A DNA stretch of 64,000 nucleotides from JAKALD01 sp963817785 (GCA_963817785.1 CAWFPL010000008.1:1240001-1304000), one strand, 5' to 3'. Counted from the stretch's first letter, positions 23,868-35,490 are shown. Made by a program: numbers and translations. The notes: generated by a model not told the origin, from the sequence alone.

Positions 23868-25307
23868 CTAACTGCGCCCATAGCTATCTTCGAAGCGCAC
23901 GATGTCGTCCTCATTGAGATAGGTGCCGGACTGCACCTCGATGATCTCGAGGGACATCTTCCCGGGATTCTCTAACCGGTGGCGCGTGCCCAGAGGGATG
24001 AAGGTCGATTCATTCTCAGACAGGAGGAACACGTCGTCGCCGCGCGTCACACGCGCCGTACCTCTGACGACGATCCAGTGCTCGGCACGGTGATGGTGCA
24101 TCTGCAGCGACAGCGCCGACCCCGGATTCACCACGATGCGCTTGACCTGAAACCGGCTGCCGGCGTCGATGCTGTCGTAGTAGCCCCAGGGACGATAGAT
24201 CTTTCTGTGCGCGTCTGCTTCGGTGCGCCCTTCGCGCTTCAAGCGCGCCACGATTTCCTTGACGGCCTGCGTGTGGCCTTTATGCGCAGCGAGCACTGCA
24301 TCGGGTGTCTCGATGATGACTGCATCGGTGAGCCCTACGCACGTTACAAGCCGAGATTCTGAAATCGCCAGCGTGTTGCGCGTATTCACCGCGATCACGT
24401 CGCCCCGGAACACATTGCCCTCGGAATCCTTTTGCCCAAGTTGCCACAATGCGTCCCACGCGCCCACGTCTGACCAGCCGGCCGATAGGGGAATCAATAC
24501 CCCAAGGTTCTCTGGTAATTTTTCCATAACTGCATAGTCGATCGAGTCGGACGGGCAAGCGGCGAACGCGTCCTTATCGACGCGCAAAAAGTCATGGTCC
24601 CGCCGACGTGACGCGTAAGCTGCGCGAGACGCGGCGAGGATGTCCGCGCGCAAAACATCGAGCTGCGCGATCCACACCGACGCGCGCAGCACAAAAATCC
24701 CCGAGTTCCAGAAATATTCGCCTGAGCTCACGTAGCGCTCTGCAGTGGCGGCATCCGGCTTCTCGATGAAAGCCGCGATCTCTAGCCCTTCGCCAGCATC
24801 GTTAAATGCCGCCGCAGCGCGCACGTAACCGTAGCCGGTCTGTGCACTGGTCGGGTGAACCCCGAACGCCACGACCTTTCCCGCCTCGGCATAGGCCGCA
24901 GCCCGTACGACCGCGTCGCGAAAGACACTAACGTCGGCAATGACATGGTCCGCTGGCATCACGACAAGTATCGGGTCGGCGCCTGCTTCGAGGGCCGCCA
25001 GCGCAGCGAGCGTCAAAGCGGGTGCGGTGCCCCGGCCAATCGGCTCCAACACGAGCGCAGCTGGCGCCACACCAGCTTGGCGCAATTGCTCAGCGGTAAT
25101 GAAGCGGTACTCCTCATTGCTCACCACGATGGGAGCATCGACCCTGCGGCCAGCCGCAGCGACTGATCCGCCTATACGGCGCACGGCGGCCTGCAGCATA
25201 GTCTGCGCTCCCACGAGGGCGAGAAGTTGTTTCGGATACTGCTCGCGGGAAAGGGGCCATAGACGCGTTCCCGCGCCGCCGCACAGAATGACCGGTTGCA
25301 GATTCAT
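23868..25307 (-). CDS. manC: Mannose-1-phosphate guanylyltransferase / mannose-6-phosphate isomerase
   Basis: Makes GDP-mannose from mannose-1-phosphate and GTP, for EPS or LPS. The bifunctional form is indicated by 479 aa length. The N-terminal nucleotidyltransferase has LCGGAGTRLWPLSREQYPKQ, VVMPADHVI, GYVRAA and FIEKPD. The C-terminal cupin (mannose-6-P isomerase type II) has RPWGYYDSIDAG, NPGSALSLQMHHHRAEHWIV and LGTRHRLENPG. A central WSDVGAWDALW motif is present. No defects. It is 16 kb from the EPS cluster but probably a supplier to it. Confidence 0.95.
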   Translation of the reverse strand: MNLQPVILCGGAGTRLWPLSREQYPKQLLALVGAQTMLQAAVRRIGGSVAAAGRRVDAPIVVSNEEYRFITAEQLRQAGVAPAALVLEPIGRGTAPALTLAALAALEAGADPILVVMPADHVIADVSVFRDAVVRAAAYAEAGKVVAFGVHPTSAQTGYGYVRAAAAFNDAGEGLEIAAFIEKPDAATAERYVSSGEYFWNSGIFVLRASVWIAQLDVLRADILAASRAAYASRRRDHDFLRVDKDAFAACPSDSIDYAVMEKLPENLGVLIPLSAGWSDVGAWDALWQLGQKDSEGNVFRGDVIAVNTRNTLAISESRLVTCVGLTDAVIIETPDAVLAAHKGHTQAVKEIVARLKREGRTEADAHRKIYRPWGYYDSIDAGSRFQVKRIVVNPGSALSLQMHHHRAEHWIVVRGTARVTRGDDVFLLSENESTFIPLGTRHRLENPGKMSLEIIEVQSGTYLNEDDIVRFEDSYGRS

Positions 25308-25419
25308 GCGATTTCCTTCCGGAGCGCGTATCGACGATTCGCTCGGGTCAAATGCTCGGCGGCAGCATAGTTCACTTGCGCCTTTTGCCGAGTCCGCCGG
25401 GCTTGATGCGACCCAATTG

Positions 25420-25935
25420 TCATCGGCCCATCTCGAAAAGTGTGTTCATCAACTCCTTGCCCCGTGCTGTGCAACCGTAATGCGTCCCCTCCAAAGCCGT
25501 ATATGAGAGTTCCTCGATCAGGTCATGGTCGAGAAGCTCGTTGATGGCGACTTCTAGGTCCGCTAGTCCGAGCCCCGGACTCAGTGCCCTGGTCTCACTC
25601 GACCAGAATTCGCTTCGCTTCTGAGCCGCGAGCCCAGCAAGCACGCGTCGAGCATCGGCCGACGGCTTATAACCAGCAGGTAAGCCCAGCGGCACCTCGG
25701 CAACGGCTACCTGCGCGTGCTCCTTACGAAGCGAATGCAATTGCGCCTCCAAGTGAGCGGCCTTCATTCGATATAGGTCTACCGCATCCTTGAGCGCGCG
25801 GTTGTCCTCGGTAAGTCGCTTGAGTAATTTATCGTGTCGCTCATACGCGCGTACCAGCGTTTCGACAACGTCAGTCGTCAACGCCTTGCCTCTGGCAGCC
25901 TCGAGAATGCCTCGAAGTTCGTCGATCGGAGCCAT
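25420..25935 (-). CDS. Hypothetical protein with coiled coil and winged-helix-like end
   Basis: 171 aa. A predicted coiled coil (HDKLLKRLTEDNRALKDAVD) spans residues ~30-75. The C-terminal part (LADLEVAINELLDHDLIEEL, then YGCTARGKELMNTLFEMG) resembles a winged-helix fold with a beta hairpin, so DNA binding is possible but unproven. ATG 25935. Its stop lies 113 bases from the manC start, same strand, so co-transcription is plausible. Confidence 0.55.
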   Translation of the reverse strand: MAPIDELRGILEAARGKALTTDVVETLVRAYERHDKLLKRLTEDNRALKDAVDLYRMKAAHLEAQLHSLRKEHAQVAVAEVPLGLPAGYKPSADARRVLAGLAAQKRSEFWSSETRALSPGLGLADLEVAINELLDHDLIEELSYTALEGTHYGCTARGKELMNTLFEMGR

Positions 25936-26806
25936 CGCGCGGAACCCTGTTCAACGCTTCAGGGAACGAACGCCTGACCGAGCGCCTACTGGTCCCGCCT
26001 TAGCTCGCATCAGGCATGAAATGGCGTGTCCCAGCAACGACGGACCAGATTGCGACTGCCTCCAAGAGGCTCTTCCGCGATTCCTGGCTCTCAACATGCC
26101 GCGATCACGCAAGTACAGCTCCAACTACATGGCCGCCTCAGCGCGAACAATGCGATACTCCGCTCGGCGATTGGGCACACCAATTCAATGTCGTGGAGCA
26201 CGTCTCTCACTTCCGCGTAAGGGCATGACCGACCGGTATAGGCCGAGCGAGCCTTCCCCTCTTAGTTTTATATGCTGGCTCATGCATTGCAACGCGAAGT
26301 TGAGTATGCATTTTGAGGCATTTCATTTCGTGTTCGTGCCTATCGGCGTACCGCCCGATTCAGCGCACCCGCTCGTACTGTCTTTGGGCAATCGAGTACC
26401 AGCCCTCCTCGGCAGTGCGCGAACCTCCTAGGGACTTCAGATCCGCTGGGAAACCACTCGAGCATGGGCAGCCAGCTCCGGCTTTCGTCCCCTAACGCAC
26501 GCTGCAGTCCGAGGAACCTTTAATTCTCTTTGTTTTCGGCCACCCTGTGTCGCGTCGGTAACTCTTTGGGACGGCCTTGGGCAGGACCTCCGCACTGCAC
26601 AAAGGGCGCAGTATTGAGGCGTGCGCACGACGCCTTAGATCGGGTGAGCCGGCGCAGATAGCGTCTTATATGTCATACATGGCATGCGTAGGCCACCATC
26701 ACCTGGAAGTTAGGCCCACTTTTCATGCTGTTGACATAGAATCCTACAGTATTGTAGGAGAAGTCTTGGACTTCTACTTCAAACATAAGAAAAAAGGGGC
26801 TGTACC
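25936..26806. other. Gene-poor stretch
   Basis: About 870 bases. Open frames here have no recognisable domain and poor start signals. The last 100 bases contain TTGACA (26732) and a small inverted repeat CTACAGTATTGTAG, possibly a promoter for the small frame at 26807. Confidence 0.4.
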
Positions 26807-27076
26807 GTGACTGAGGTTTGGAAAGGTCTTGGCGCGCTGCCTCCAGGAGGCGCCCTCGGCATTCTGGTGATGTACGTCCTTTTTCATCGCTCGGGAATGC
26901 AGTCGCAACCAGGAAAGCTATCACGAGGTCACGACGGAGCGCTCGAGGATGCCGCGCCAATTGGCCAGAATCTGACTCTCCAGCCGCGGCCCAGCGCAAA
27001 CAGCAGAGGCTCCCCCCCTGCGCGTCGATACGCTCTACGCCGCGAAGTGCGTGAGCACTGCCAATCGACCGGGTGA
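26807..27076 (+). CDS. Possible small membrane protein
   Basis: GTG start with AGGGG eight bases upstream. MTEVWKGLGALPPGGALGIL, then VMYVLFHRSG gives one membrane segment followed by a basic tail. The remaining ~55 residues look less protein-like, so the true product may be shorter or frameshifted. It ends five bases from the convergent HEPN-like gene. Confidence 0.3.
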   Translation: MTEVWKGLGALPPGGALGILVMYVLFHRSGMQSQPGKLSRGHDGALEDAAPIGQNLTLQPRPSANSRGSPPARRYALRREVREHCQSTG

Positions 27077-27081
27077 TTGCG

Positions 27082-27585
27082 CTATATGACTGCACCGCTC
27101 GCTTGGCGCACCGCTGAAACCAAGGGCGCCAGTACACCAAGCAGCGCTTCGACGTCCGGGGTCTGTGGATGGCCGCGAAGGGCTTCTGCGAGGGCCGGAT
27201 ATTCGAACACTGACTCCGAATAATACAGCGCCGCCTTATGTACTTGTGCTCGTTGATGAGCCGTGAATCGCACTAAGTCACCTAGCCCTGATGCATCGGC
27301 TTGGGCAAGCAGGCTCCGAAGGTCGTGCCTAGCAACGATGGCACCGAGCCCTTCGCCGCTCTTCCCACGTAGCGACAAGTACGCCTTGAGCGCCAGTTCG
27401 AGCGCGTGGCACAACAGATAAAGGCGGGCCGGGCTGAAGTCGGCGTCTCTCAGAGAGGTTGCATTTCTTGCTGCCTCGAAGAAGTCCGACGCGTATACGC
27501 AAAGACTGGCGAGCCCTAGACGTGACCTCGGGCAACCGCCAAAAAGAGGGCCATCGTCAAGACGCTCCATCAAGTCCTCCGCCAT
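27082..27585 (-). CDS. HEPN-domain-like protein, copy 1
   Basis: 167 aa. The pattern FFEAARNAT...FSPARLYLLCHALELALK-AYLS, then HDLRSLLAQADASGL follows the HEPN family core (hydrophobic helix, HALELALKAYL, then HDL). An R-x5-H (RLYLLCH) is present, within the loose HEPN RNase spacing, but the residue after Arg is not polar, so catalysis is doubtful. HEPN proteins act as toxins, antitoxin partners or RNA-binding modules. A paralogue is at 38838. No obvious MNT partner is adjacent. Confidence 0.6.
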   Translation of the reverse strand: MAEDLMERLDDGPLFGGCPRSRLGLASLCVYASDFFEAARNATSLRDADFSPARLYLLCHALELALKAYLSLRGKSGEGLGAIVARHDLRSLLAQADASGLGDLVRFTAHQRAQVHKAALYYSESVFEYPALAEALRGHPQTPDVEALLGVLAPLVSAVRQASGAVI

Positions 27586-28012
27586 GCGTTGTCACGCCTC
27601 CCTTGCGCGCGCCGCGCCACGAACGTCGGTAGGCCGGCAAATGAAGCGCCTGCCCTGCTATAAGGGCCGTGCTTACGCCGCCCCGCCACACCGACTATGG
27701 CAATCACCAACGGTCGCCCAAACGCAGCCGACCACCCCGCCTTTCGGCACCCAGTGCGAACGCCTCCGGCAGTAGGCAGTAAGGAGTATCCCTAAGGTAA
27801 AGCAGCCGACGTGCCAACGCTAGGACAGCCGCCGTTAACCTATTGCATCGAAAGAGGTTGCAACGGTTATCGATGGGAAATCCTAGGGTCTTGTGTAAAG
27901 AGACTCGACGAGAACTATTCCATTCCAGCATGCACGATCTATAAGGCGATTTACTGACGCCAAGCTGGCAAATACGTGCGAAACTCGTCGCCATAGTTAG
28001 CTCTCCGTCCTC
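27586..28012. other. Intergenic, nothing recognised
   Basis: 427 bases between the HEPN-like gene and an exported hypothetical. No hairpin with T-tract, no repeat and no credible frame. Confidence 0.4.
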
Positions 28013-28549
28013 TTATTGCGCCGCCCACTTGCACCTCTCGATGAGTCCAGAAATTTGATGCGCCAGTTCGCGCACGCGCCTTATATCAACAATTGCGCCG
28101 GTATCGCTTCGCAGACCGATGCTTTCGCTTAGGCGCATCACGGTGGAGGTGCTGAGCTCGGCCGCGCGCAGCGCGAAGCTCGCAACGGCTTCTTGCACGA
28201 TTAGCCGGTCCTCCGATTGGCGCATCAAATCTCTGAGCTGAGTCAGTACGGCCAATCGATCCACTGCGGCTTGCATTCGCATCGCCAAAATGACACCGCT
28301 GTCGAGTCGTTCGACATCTGTCCCAGGACTCCTGGTTTCGCCGCCCGCAGTGATTCCTGAGCCAGGGTCCGCAGCATCCTTCAGCAGCCTTTGGTTCGCC
28401 CGCGACAGAGCATTGGCAAGCCTTCCCAGTTCAGTCGCCCGAAGCGCTGCCCCGCAGTTGGCTGCTATCCCGCTCTCACAGGCAATAAGCAGCACGAGGG
28501 CTACGGATAATCTCGTAAACGCTATTCCTGCGCTTCGTTGCCATCGCAT
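28013..28549 (-). CDS. Exported hypothetical protein
   Basis: 178 aa with a signal peptide (LSVALVLLIACESGIAA). The mature part is helical with few aromatic residues (LGRLANALSRANQRLLKDAA, VDRLAVLTQLRDLMRQ) and two Cys (NCGAAL near the new N-terminus, RCKW near the end) that could form a disulfide. Family unknown; periplasmic location inferred. Confidence 0.55.
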   Translation of the reverse strand: MRWQRSAGIAFTRLSVALVLLIACESGIAANCGAALRATELGRLANALSRANQRLLKDAADPGSGITAGGETRSPGTDVERLDSGVILAMRMQAAVDRLAVLTQLRDLMRQSEDRLIVQEAVASFALRAAELSTSTVMRLSESIGLRSDTGAIVDIRRVRELAHQISGLIERCKWAAQ

Positions 28550-28944
28550 TGATGCTCACTCCGAATCAGGGCGTGATCTTTAAGGGGGTGCACAGCTCAA
28601 TCATTCGGTACTCTGGCCGCCACGCTGGAAAATCCCGAGAGTGGTGAAGCTCTCCGCGCCTGAGCGATCCCGTGATTGTAACTTGGCAGTCATTCCGGCA
28701 AGACGAGAGTGGCCGACGCAAGCGCTTCTTACGCACGCCACCGTCAAATGACGCTGCCTCGTTGCAGTGTGGCATGCGCCGTCTGTCACGTGTCACGTCG
28801 CCACCGCCCCTCCCGGTACACGCGCCGGCCGCACTGCCGTAACGATCAAGGTGTAAGAAATTGCAATGAGCCAGGCCTATCGTGAAAGAGTTGGCTGACG
28901 CACAGGTGCATGTCGTGCAATTCTGCTCTCCGTACGAAGACTAC
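28550..28944. other. Divergent intergenic region
   Basis: 395 bases between two divergently transcribed genes. It should hold both promoters; none is clear by eye. No sigma-54 GG-N10-GC box was found. Confidence 0.4.
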
Positions 28945-29808
28945 ATGAGCATGGATAACCTCATTACCCCCCTTTCGAGGCCGGCACCGACGTCGGCGGC
29001 CCAGTTCCTTCGGCTCACAGCAGAAGAGGCCGACAGGCTCTTGCGCGTTATCGGCGGTTCCCAGGCTATCCAACGCCACCAGGAGCTCTTCGTCTGGCTA
29101 AGAGGCGATCTTCAGGAATTCCTTCCGCACGAAATCCTCATTTGCGCTTACGGCGATTTTGGGACGTGGCAGATCAAGCTCGACATTGCCTCTGCCCTGC
29201 CCGGCGCGCGAACCGCGCAGCTCGCCCAATGCAGCATTGACGAGCTGGTCGAGGACCTGCATTCCGACTGGGTCGCAAGCGGCCGCCGCCCGCTTATTCT
29301 CAGGCCCGACGACGTGCTCGCCCTGCACGGACAATGCGCCTGCCCCCTACATAGCGCGCTCCGCGAGATGCGCACGCTCCTTGTACACGGCGTGCGCGAC
29401 GCGCGCGACGAGCACGATAGCCTCTACATCGCGCTTCACCGAGCATCCTTTACGAGGGGGCGCCCCAAGGACCGGTTCCTATTGCTGCTCGACCTGCTGC
29501 TACCCCTGCTCGACATCGGGTTCCGTCGGGTGAGCCCTTACCCGCTCACCGCGACGATGAGCGAGCCACGCGGCCGCAACGCATGGCTGAACCTGAGCGC
29601 GCGCGAACAGGAGATCTTGGAGTGGGTCTGCCGCGGCGAGACCAATCTCGACATCGCAAGGGCGCTCGAGATTAGCCGCTTCACAGTCAAGAATCACGTG
29701 CAGCGCATTTACAGAAAAATCGGCGTCAGCAACCGCACACAGGCTGCTACGACATACAATCGCGTATTTCGCGAGCTACTAAGTAGCGTTGCGCGTTCCG
29801 GCGTATAG
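28945..29808 (+). CDS. epsA: EpsA-like LuxR-family regulator, copy 2
   Basis: Paralogue of 2060-2905, with the same layout. The N-terminal domain has VWLRGDLQEFLPHEILICA and LHSALREMRTLLVHGVRD. The C-terminal LuxR helix-turn-helix has LSAREQEILEWVCRGETNLD and FTVKNHVQRIYRKIGVSNRT. The start MSMDNLITPL is aligned to copy 1; GTG 28882 would add 21 residues. Residues shared between the copies in the N-terminal half suggest a common ligand or partner. Expected to act on EPS promoters; its own targets are unknown. Confidence 0.82.
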   Translation: MSMDNLITPLSRPAPTSAAQFLRLTAEEADRLLRVIGGSQAIQRHQELFVWLRGDLQEFLPHEILICAYGDFGTWQIKLDIASALPGARTAQLAQCSIDELVEDLHSDWVASGRRPLILRPDDVLALHGQCACPLHSALREMRTLLVHGVRDARDEHDSLYIALHRASFTRGRPKDRFLLLLDLLLPLLDIGFRRVSPYPLTATMSEPRGRNAWLNLSAREQEILEWVCRGETNLDIARALEISRFTVKNHVQRIYRKIGVSNRTQAATTYNRVFRELLSSVARSGV

Positions 29809-30060
29809 CGTTCCCTTCCCCGGGTCACTCAGCACATGCCGCTCTTGCATCGCGCGGCTAGGGCGCATGATCTCACGATTGCGTTCGAGAGGCGGAGCAA
29901 TCCTGAGCGTGGGCTTTAGCACCGACCGCTTGTCACGCACGAAGTCGAATAAATGGCGGCCCTGCATCTGCCGCGCAATCGCGGCAACACAGGCTTGCGG
30001 GGCGTGGACAAGCAATTGCGCGGTGCGTCCAGACTGACGCCCCCCTTCCAGCGTATAGCG
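29779..30060 (-). CDS. Possible short protein, antisense-overlapping EpsA-2 end
   Basis: A leftward frame reads AQLLVHAPQACVAAIARQMQ, then RHLFDFVRDKRSVLKPTLRI and RPSRAMQERHVLSDPGKG. The residue mix looks coding, but I know no family and the start is uncertain (GGAAGGGGGG lies near 30050). It overlaps the last 30 bases of the regulator. Confidence 0.25.
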   Translation of the reverse strand, partial: RYTLEGGRQSGRTAQLLVHAPQACVAAIARQMQGRHLFDFVRDKRSVLKPTLRIAPPLERNREIMRPSRAMQERHVLSDPGKGTLYAGTRNAT

Positions 30061-30178
30061 TGTCAGCTCCTACATATTCGCAAAAGCTGCACACGGCCAA
30101 CAGAGAAGATTGGCCGATAATGTAAGAATAGCGTCAACCGCTGGATTCCGGCGTGGGCCGATTCCTAGAATTGCCCTC

Positions 30179-30964
30179 ATGTCTCAAACTAACAAGTCGT
30201 TCATTGTTCTCGAGTGGACCTTTTCCCCTCCGAACTACTTCAACACACCGGTTCGGCTCAACCGCGAGATGTATGCGATGGCGATCACTGGCGGCAAGTT
30301 CGAGGTGCAGATCGATGCCTCGCTTTATGATACCGCTCCGTCATTGCAGCAGGCGATAGACGATGTCGTAATCGATTGGTTTCTCGGTGCTCAGCTCGCG
30401 ACGGGTGCGCCATACGAGTTATCGGCCCCGACTGTTACGCGCGTATACGTCGCCGCTGAGAGCCCCGCACAGCCTGAGCCGGAGGTCGCGGGATCTGCGA
30501 GAGCTATGGACGCTCCAATCATCGGAGACGCCGATGGAACCACACACATCGCTGTCGCTTCGCAACAAGAACGCATCGAAGAAGAGCCATCCGCTGCGCA
30601 AATCTCAGAGCCCTATAGCACGATCGACCCGTTGCTGGAGTCTTTGCTGCGAAGGTACGATGCGGCTATTTCGGATCCCGCACACGAGCTGTCTCTTCTT
30701 TGCGATGTTCCGGAGGCGCTCTCCACTACATATGGCAGCGCAAGCGCTGCGCGCGCTGCCCTCGGAATCAGCGAACGCGACTGGTCGAGGCTTACCGACC
30801 TAGCGGACTGCGAGCGTGGGCAGGGGCGAATTGGCTACGACGGTGTCGACGTCCGGCCGGAGGCCTCTGAGGGCGAGCGCGCCGAGGCTCGAGCCGCCGC
30901 GCTCCGAATGATCCTGGCCTATTTTCGGCGCACAGAATCCGAAAGCGGTTCGGCCTCGGGTTGA
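30179..30964 (+). CDS. Hypothetical protein, 261 aa
   Basis: Begins MSQTNKSFIVLEWTFSPPNY. The N-terminal ~100 residues (MYAMAITGGKFEVQIDASLY) look like a compact beta-rich domain. A Pro/Glu-rich linker and a helical C-terminal domain follow (LESLLRRYDAAISDPAHELS, ERAEARAAALRMILAYFRR). I do not recognise it. The ATG at 30179 is favoured over the extension to 30110, which lacks a site for ribosomes. Confidence 0.5.
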   Translation: MSQTNKSFIVLEWTFSPPNYFNTPVRLNREMYAMAITGGKFEVQIDASLYDTAPSLQQAIDDVVIDWFLGAQLATGAPYELSAPTVTRVYVAAESPAQPEPEVAGSARAMDAPIIGDADGTTHIAVASQQERIEEEPSAAQISEPYSTIDPLLESLLRRYDAAISDPAHELSLLCDVPEALSTTYGSASAARAALGISERDWSRLTDLADCERGQGRIGYDGVDVRPEASEGERAEARAAALRMILAYFRRTESESGSASG

Positions 30965-31643
30965 ACGATGCTACATGGCATAAGCCGGAAGCCTTGTGTG
31001 CCCGTCTCCGGACACACCTGCCACTAGACATCATGGCCGCGTTCTGAGACGCGGCCATGATGTCTAGCTGCGTGACACGCCGCGGGCCCGTTTCCGTTCG
31101 GCTGAGATCCGGTGTACGGATCAGGTCGCGCATGCGCCAAGCTTCCTCGCCGGGTCCGGGTCCGGATTAGACGCGGGTCGGGCCTCGATCTCCCGGATGA
31201 GCTAGAGCCGCTCGAACTCCGGTGCGTCGGCGCCGCGAGATCCAACCCGCTACGCGGGCTCGTTCAGAACTTCGGCAAAAAGCGCTGCTGCCCGATCGCG
31301 CTGACCAGTTGCTGGGCCATCTCGTCCAATTAGTCAGAGCGCAGGCGCTCGCGTGGCTTGCTCACGTCCGTGAACTCCGACGCTTCGCCGCCGAGGCCCG
31401 CAAGGCATCGCCTATCCGCATCCTCGAGGCGCCGGACCGCAGCGAGCAGCCCAGTTAGCCGAGCTGCAGGCATCGCGTATTCGTTTGCTTGCATACTGCA
31501 ATTCAATATCCGCAAGGCCGGTAAGCAATGCAGTCGCGCCAGCCCCGAATGTCTGTTGACCGTTTAGCCGCGAACCCTCGCGCCGGCGCTGTCTGCTTGG
31601 CTCTCGTGCCTTTAACGCTTTGCGCCGCGCCGACGGGCATCAA
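30965..31643. other. Gene-poor stretch with a long hairpin
   Basis: 679 bases downstream of glmS (which ends at 31644) and of the hypothetical gene. It contains the 19-bp-stem hairpin at 31024-31067 and no credible gene. The region after glmS is the usual Tn7 attachment neighbourhood, but no Tn7 end or tns gene is seen. Confidence 0.5.
31024..31067. repeat. Perfect inverted repeat, 19-bp arms, 6-nt loop
   Basis: CTAGACATCATGGCCGCGT, loop TCTGAG, exact complement. No T-tract follows, and each arm ends in CTAG. It could be a factor-binding hairpin, the fused ends of a lost element, or a small MITE. Confidence 0.85.
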
Positions 31644-33482
<1,839 letters not shown>

Positions 33483-33582
33483 GAATCAGTCCGTCATTTG
33501 GCGAGTAGCTCACCCCATCAGAGCGATCCATAGGCAGCCGTCGGTGAATTGAGGGCCTCGAAGCAAAGCCGATAATCCAGAG

Positions 33583-34893
33583 CTATTGCACGCGCAGGCC
33601 TCGGTCCAAAAGCTCCTTCGCATAGGGTTTATCTCCCTCAATGTGGCGAGACAGCCAGCCATTCAGGTAGCGCATAGTGAGCGCCATGCTCTTTCCGCCA
33701 AACTGAATCGCCTGGCTTTCAAGTTCGTCGATGAGCGAACGTTGCTCATGCGTATGCCTGTCCGCGGCGGCGCGCAACCCCGCGTTCGCGATGAGCCATT
33801 CCTCGTGGACGAAATGGGTGCGTGCCACCTCGCCTAGCCTCCGGAGCGACTCCCGCAGATTGTCGGCGTCCTGGCCTCCTTTGAGCTCCTCGCCTAAACG
33901 GTTCACCAACGCCGCGAGCTTTTTGTGTTCCTCATCCATCAGAGGAACGCCGACAAGGTGACTCTCGTGCCACTCAAACGCCGGTAGCCTCAGCGGCCCG
34001 GTGAGGTCGGCGGGGTGCGCCCGTGCAAACACGAAACGTTTGCCGCCGGCGCGCTTGGCAGCGTACATTGCGCTGTCGGCATGCGCGACCAGCGCATCGA
34101 TATCCTTCCCGTCCTCCGGATACAGCGCGATGCCGGCGCTGAGTCCGACTTCGCATTTCTGGCCCGCCACCACGATCGGAGCGCCGAGACCGCCTACCAT
34201 GCGCTTCGCGACAATCGTCGCCTCCTCCTGACTAGACGCCCGCGGCAACAATGCCGCGAATTCATCACCACCGGTGCGAGCCACGGTATCGCCCTCGCGT
34301 ACCGCTGCGCGCAAGCGCTTCGCGGTCACCTGCAACAGGGCGTCCCCCGTCTCGTGGCCGTAGCGGTCGTTCACTTGCTTAAAGCCATCCAAGTCGCCGA
34401 CCAGCACAGCGAAGTGATTGCCGTGACGGCGCGCATCGACCAGTGTCTGACGCAGTCGGTCGAAAAATAGCGCTCGGTTCGGCAGTTCCGTCAACGGATC
34501 GATGAACGCCAGCTCGGAAAGGCGGGTTTCGGCGCGGCGCTGTTCGGTGATGTCGCGCACCGTAATCACTGCGCCTCCCCCCCCGGGAAGCTCGAACGCG
34601 GCGCAGCCGAGCTCGGCGTCGAATCGGCTGCCGTCAGCGCGAAGGCCGTGAGCCGGGGTCGGCGCGAGGGCGGCACCGGGCGTTTCGTCGATTGCGCTCG
34701 CAAGCGTTTCTCGCTCCTCGGGCACAACCAAGTCAAGGAAACGTGTACCAATGGCACTCGCGGCATTCAGTCTGAACATGACGAGAAAGCCCGGGCTGGC
34801 CCAAGCGATACGGCCGTTACGGAGGATTGCAACCGATAGCGCTCCGCGCGCGGCGAGTCCAACGAGTTCCGCGGCTGCGAGGTCCGATGGCAT
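33583..34893 (-). CDS. PAS-GGDEF-hemerythrin diguanylate cyclase
   Basis: Start MPSDLAAAELVGLA at 34893; sequence upstream does not look coding. Residues ~15-120 are a PAS domain (VAILRNGRIAWASPGFLVMF, then GAVITVRDITEQRR). Residues ~135-295 form a GGDEF domain (DPLTELPNRALFFDRL, DLDGFKQVNDRYGHETGDAL, active-site TGGDEFAALLP), so it probably makes c-di-GMP. Residues ~305-430 are a bacteriohemerythrin: FEWHESHLVGVPLMDEEHKK, FVHEEWLIANAG, RHTHEQRSLIDEL and LSRHIEGDKPY supply His/Glu/Asp iron ligands. No signal peptide or membrane segment. An oxygen- or redox-gated c-di-GMP switch for EPS is a reasonable inference. Confidence 0.9.
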   Translation of the reverse strand: MPSDLAAAELVGLAARGALSVAILRNGRIAWASPGFLVMFRLNAASAIGTRFLDLVVPEERETLASAIDETPGAALAPTPAHGLRADGSRFDAELGCAAFELPGGGGAVITVRDITEQRRAETRLSELAFIDPLTELPNRALFFDRLRQTLVDARRHGNHFAVLVGDLDGFKQVNDRYGHETGDALLQVTAKRLRAAVREGDTVARTGGDEFAALLPRASSQEEATIVAKRMVGGLGAPIVVAGQKCEVGLSAGIALYPEDGKDIDALVAHADSAMYAAKRAGGKRFVFARAHPADLTGPLRLPAFEWHESHLVGVPLMDEEHKKLAALVNRLGEELKGGQDADNLRESLRRLGEVARTHFVHEEWLIANAGLRAAADRHTHEQRSLIDELESQAIQFGGKSMALTMRYLNGWLSRHIEGDKPYAKELLDRGLRVQ

Positions 34894-35490
34894 TGGCGAA
34901 AGCCTAATCAAGTCCGCGGCGGTGTATTGCAAAGAACGGTCAATTCCCTGCCGGGATTCGCCCACGACGCGAGGTCGGTACGCACTCGGCAAGGCGCATC
35001 GGTTAGCGCGGCATCTTGAGCAGTACGCATCGTGTTCTTCGATCTGAACACGATGGCTTCGGCAGCGCCACGTTCTACTGAACGCTGGAGTGCGGGGCTT
35101 CTCCCGCGCAGAAGAACTGGACAGTGTCCCGCAAGTAAGGCTTGTGCGCTCCAATTCGGAAGCGCTGGGCAAGATAAAAGCAGGCGCTCAATTTCCCAAC
35201 ATCCAAGCTTATTGCCGAGCGTCCGATAGAGTATTGTTGGTGTAACACTGCTCACACGCTGCCCCATCTGGCGGTTCGCGATCTTTGTCGTTTTTCAACG
35301 ACAAGCAACTCCCGTACCAATGATGGTACTTATCTATCGAGACAATGGCCTAAAAAATAAAGTGACATATTTAAATTCTGGCAAGTGTAAATATGACCGA
35401 CAAGCGGGAACACAGGCGGACATCGGATTTTCCTTGGGACATAACAGTGATTGCATGAGAATCAGGTCTCCGTTGCAATCTCTGTCCGCT
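34894..35490. other. Intergenic, no gene seen
   Basis: About 600 bases upstream of the GGDEF gene. Frames on either strand lack start signals and protein-like composition. There is an AT-richer patch at 35320-35400. Confidence 0.4.
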
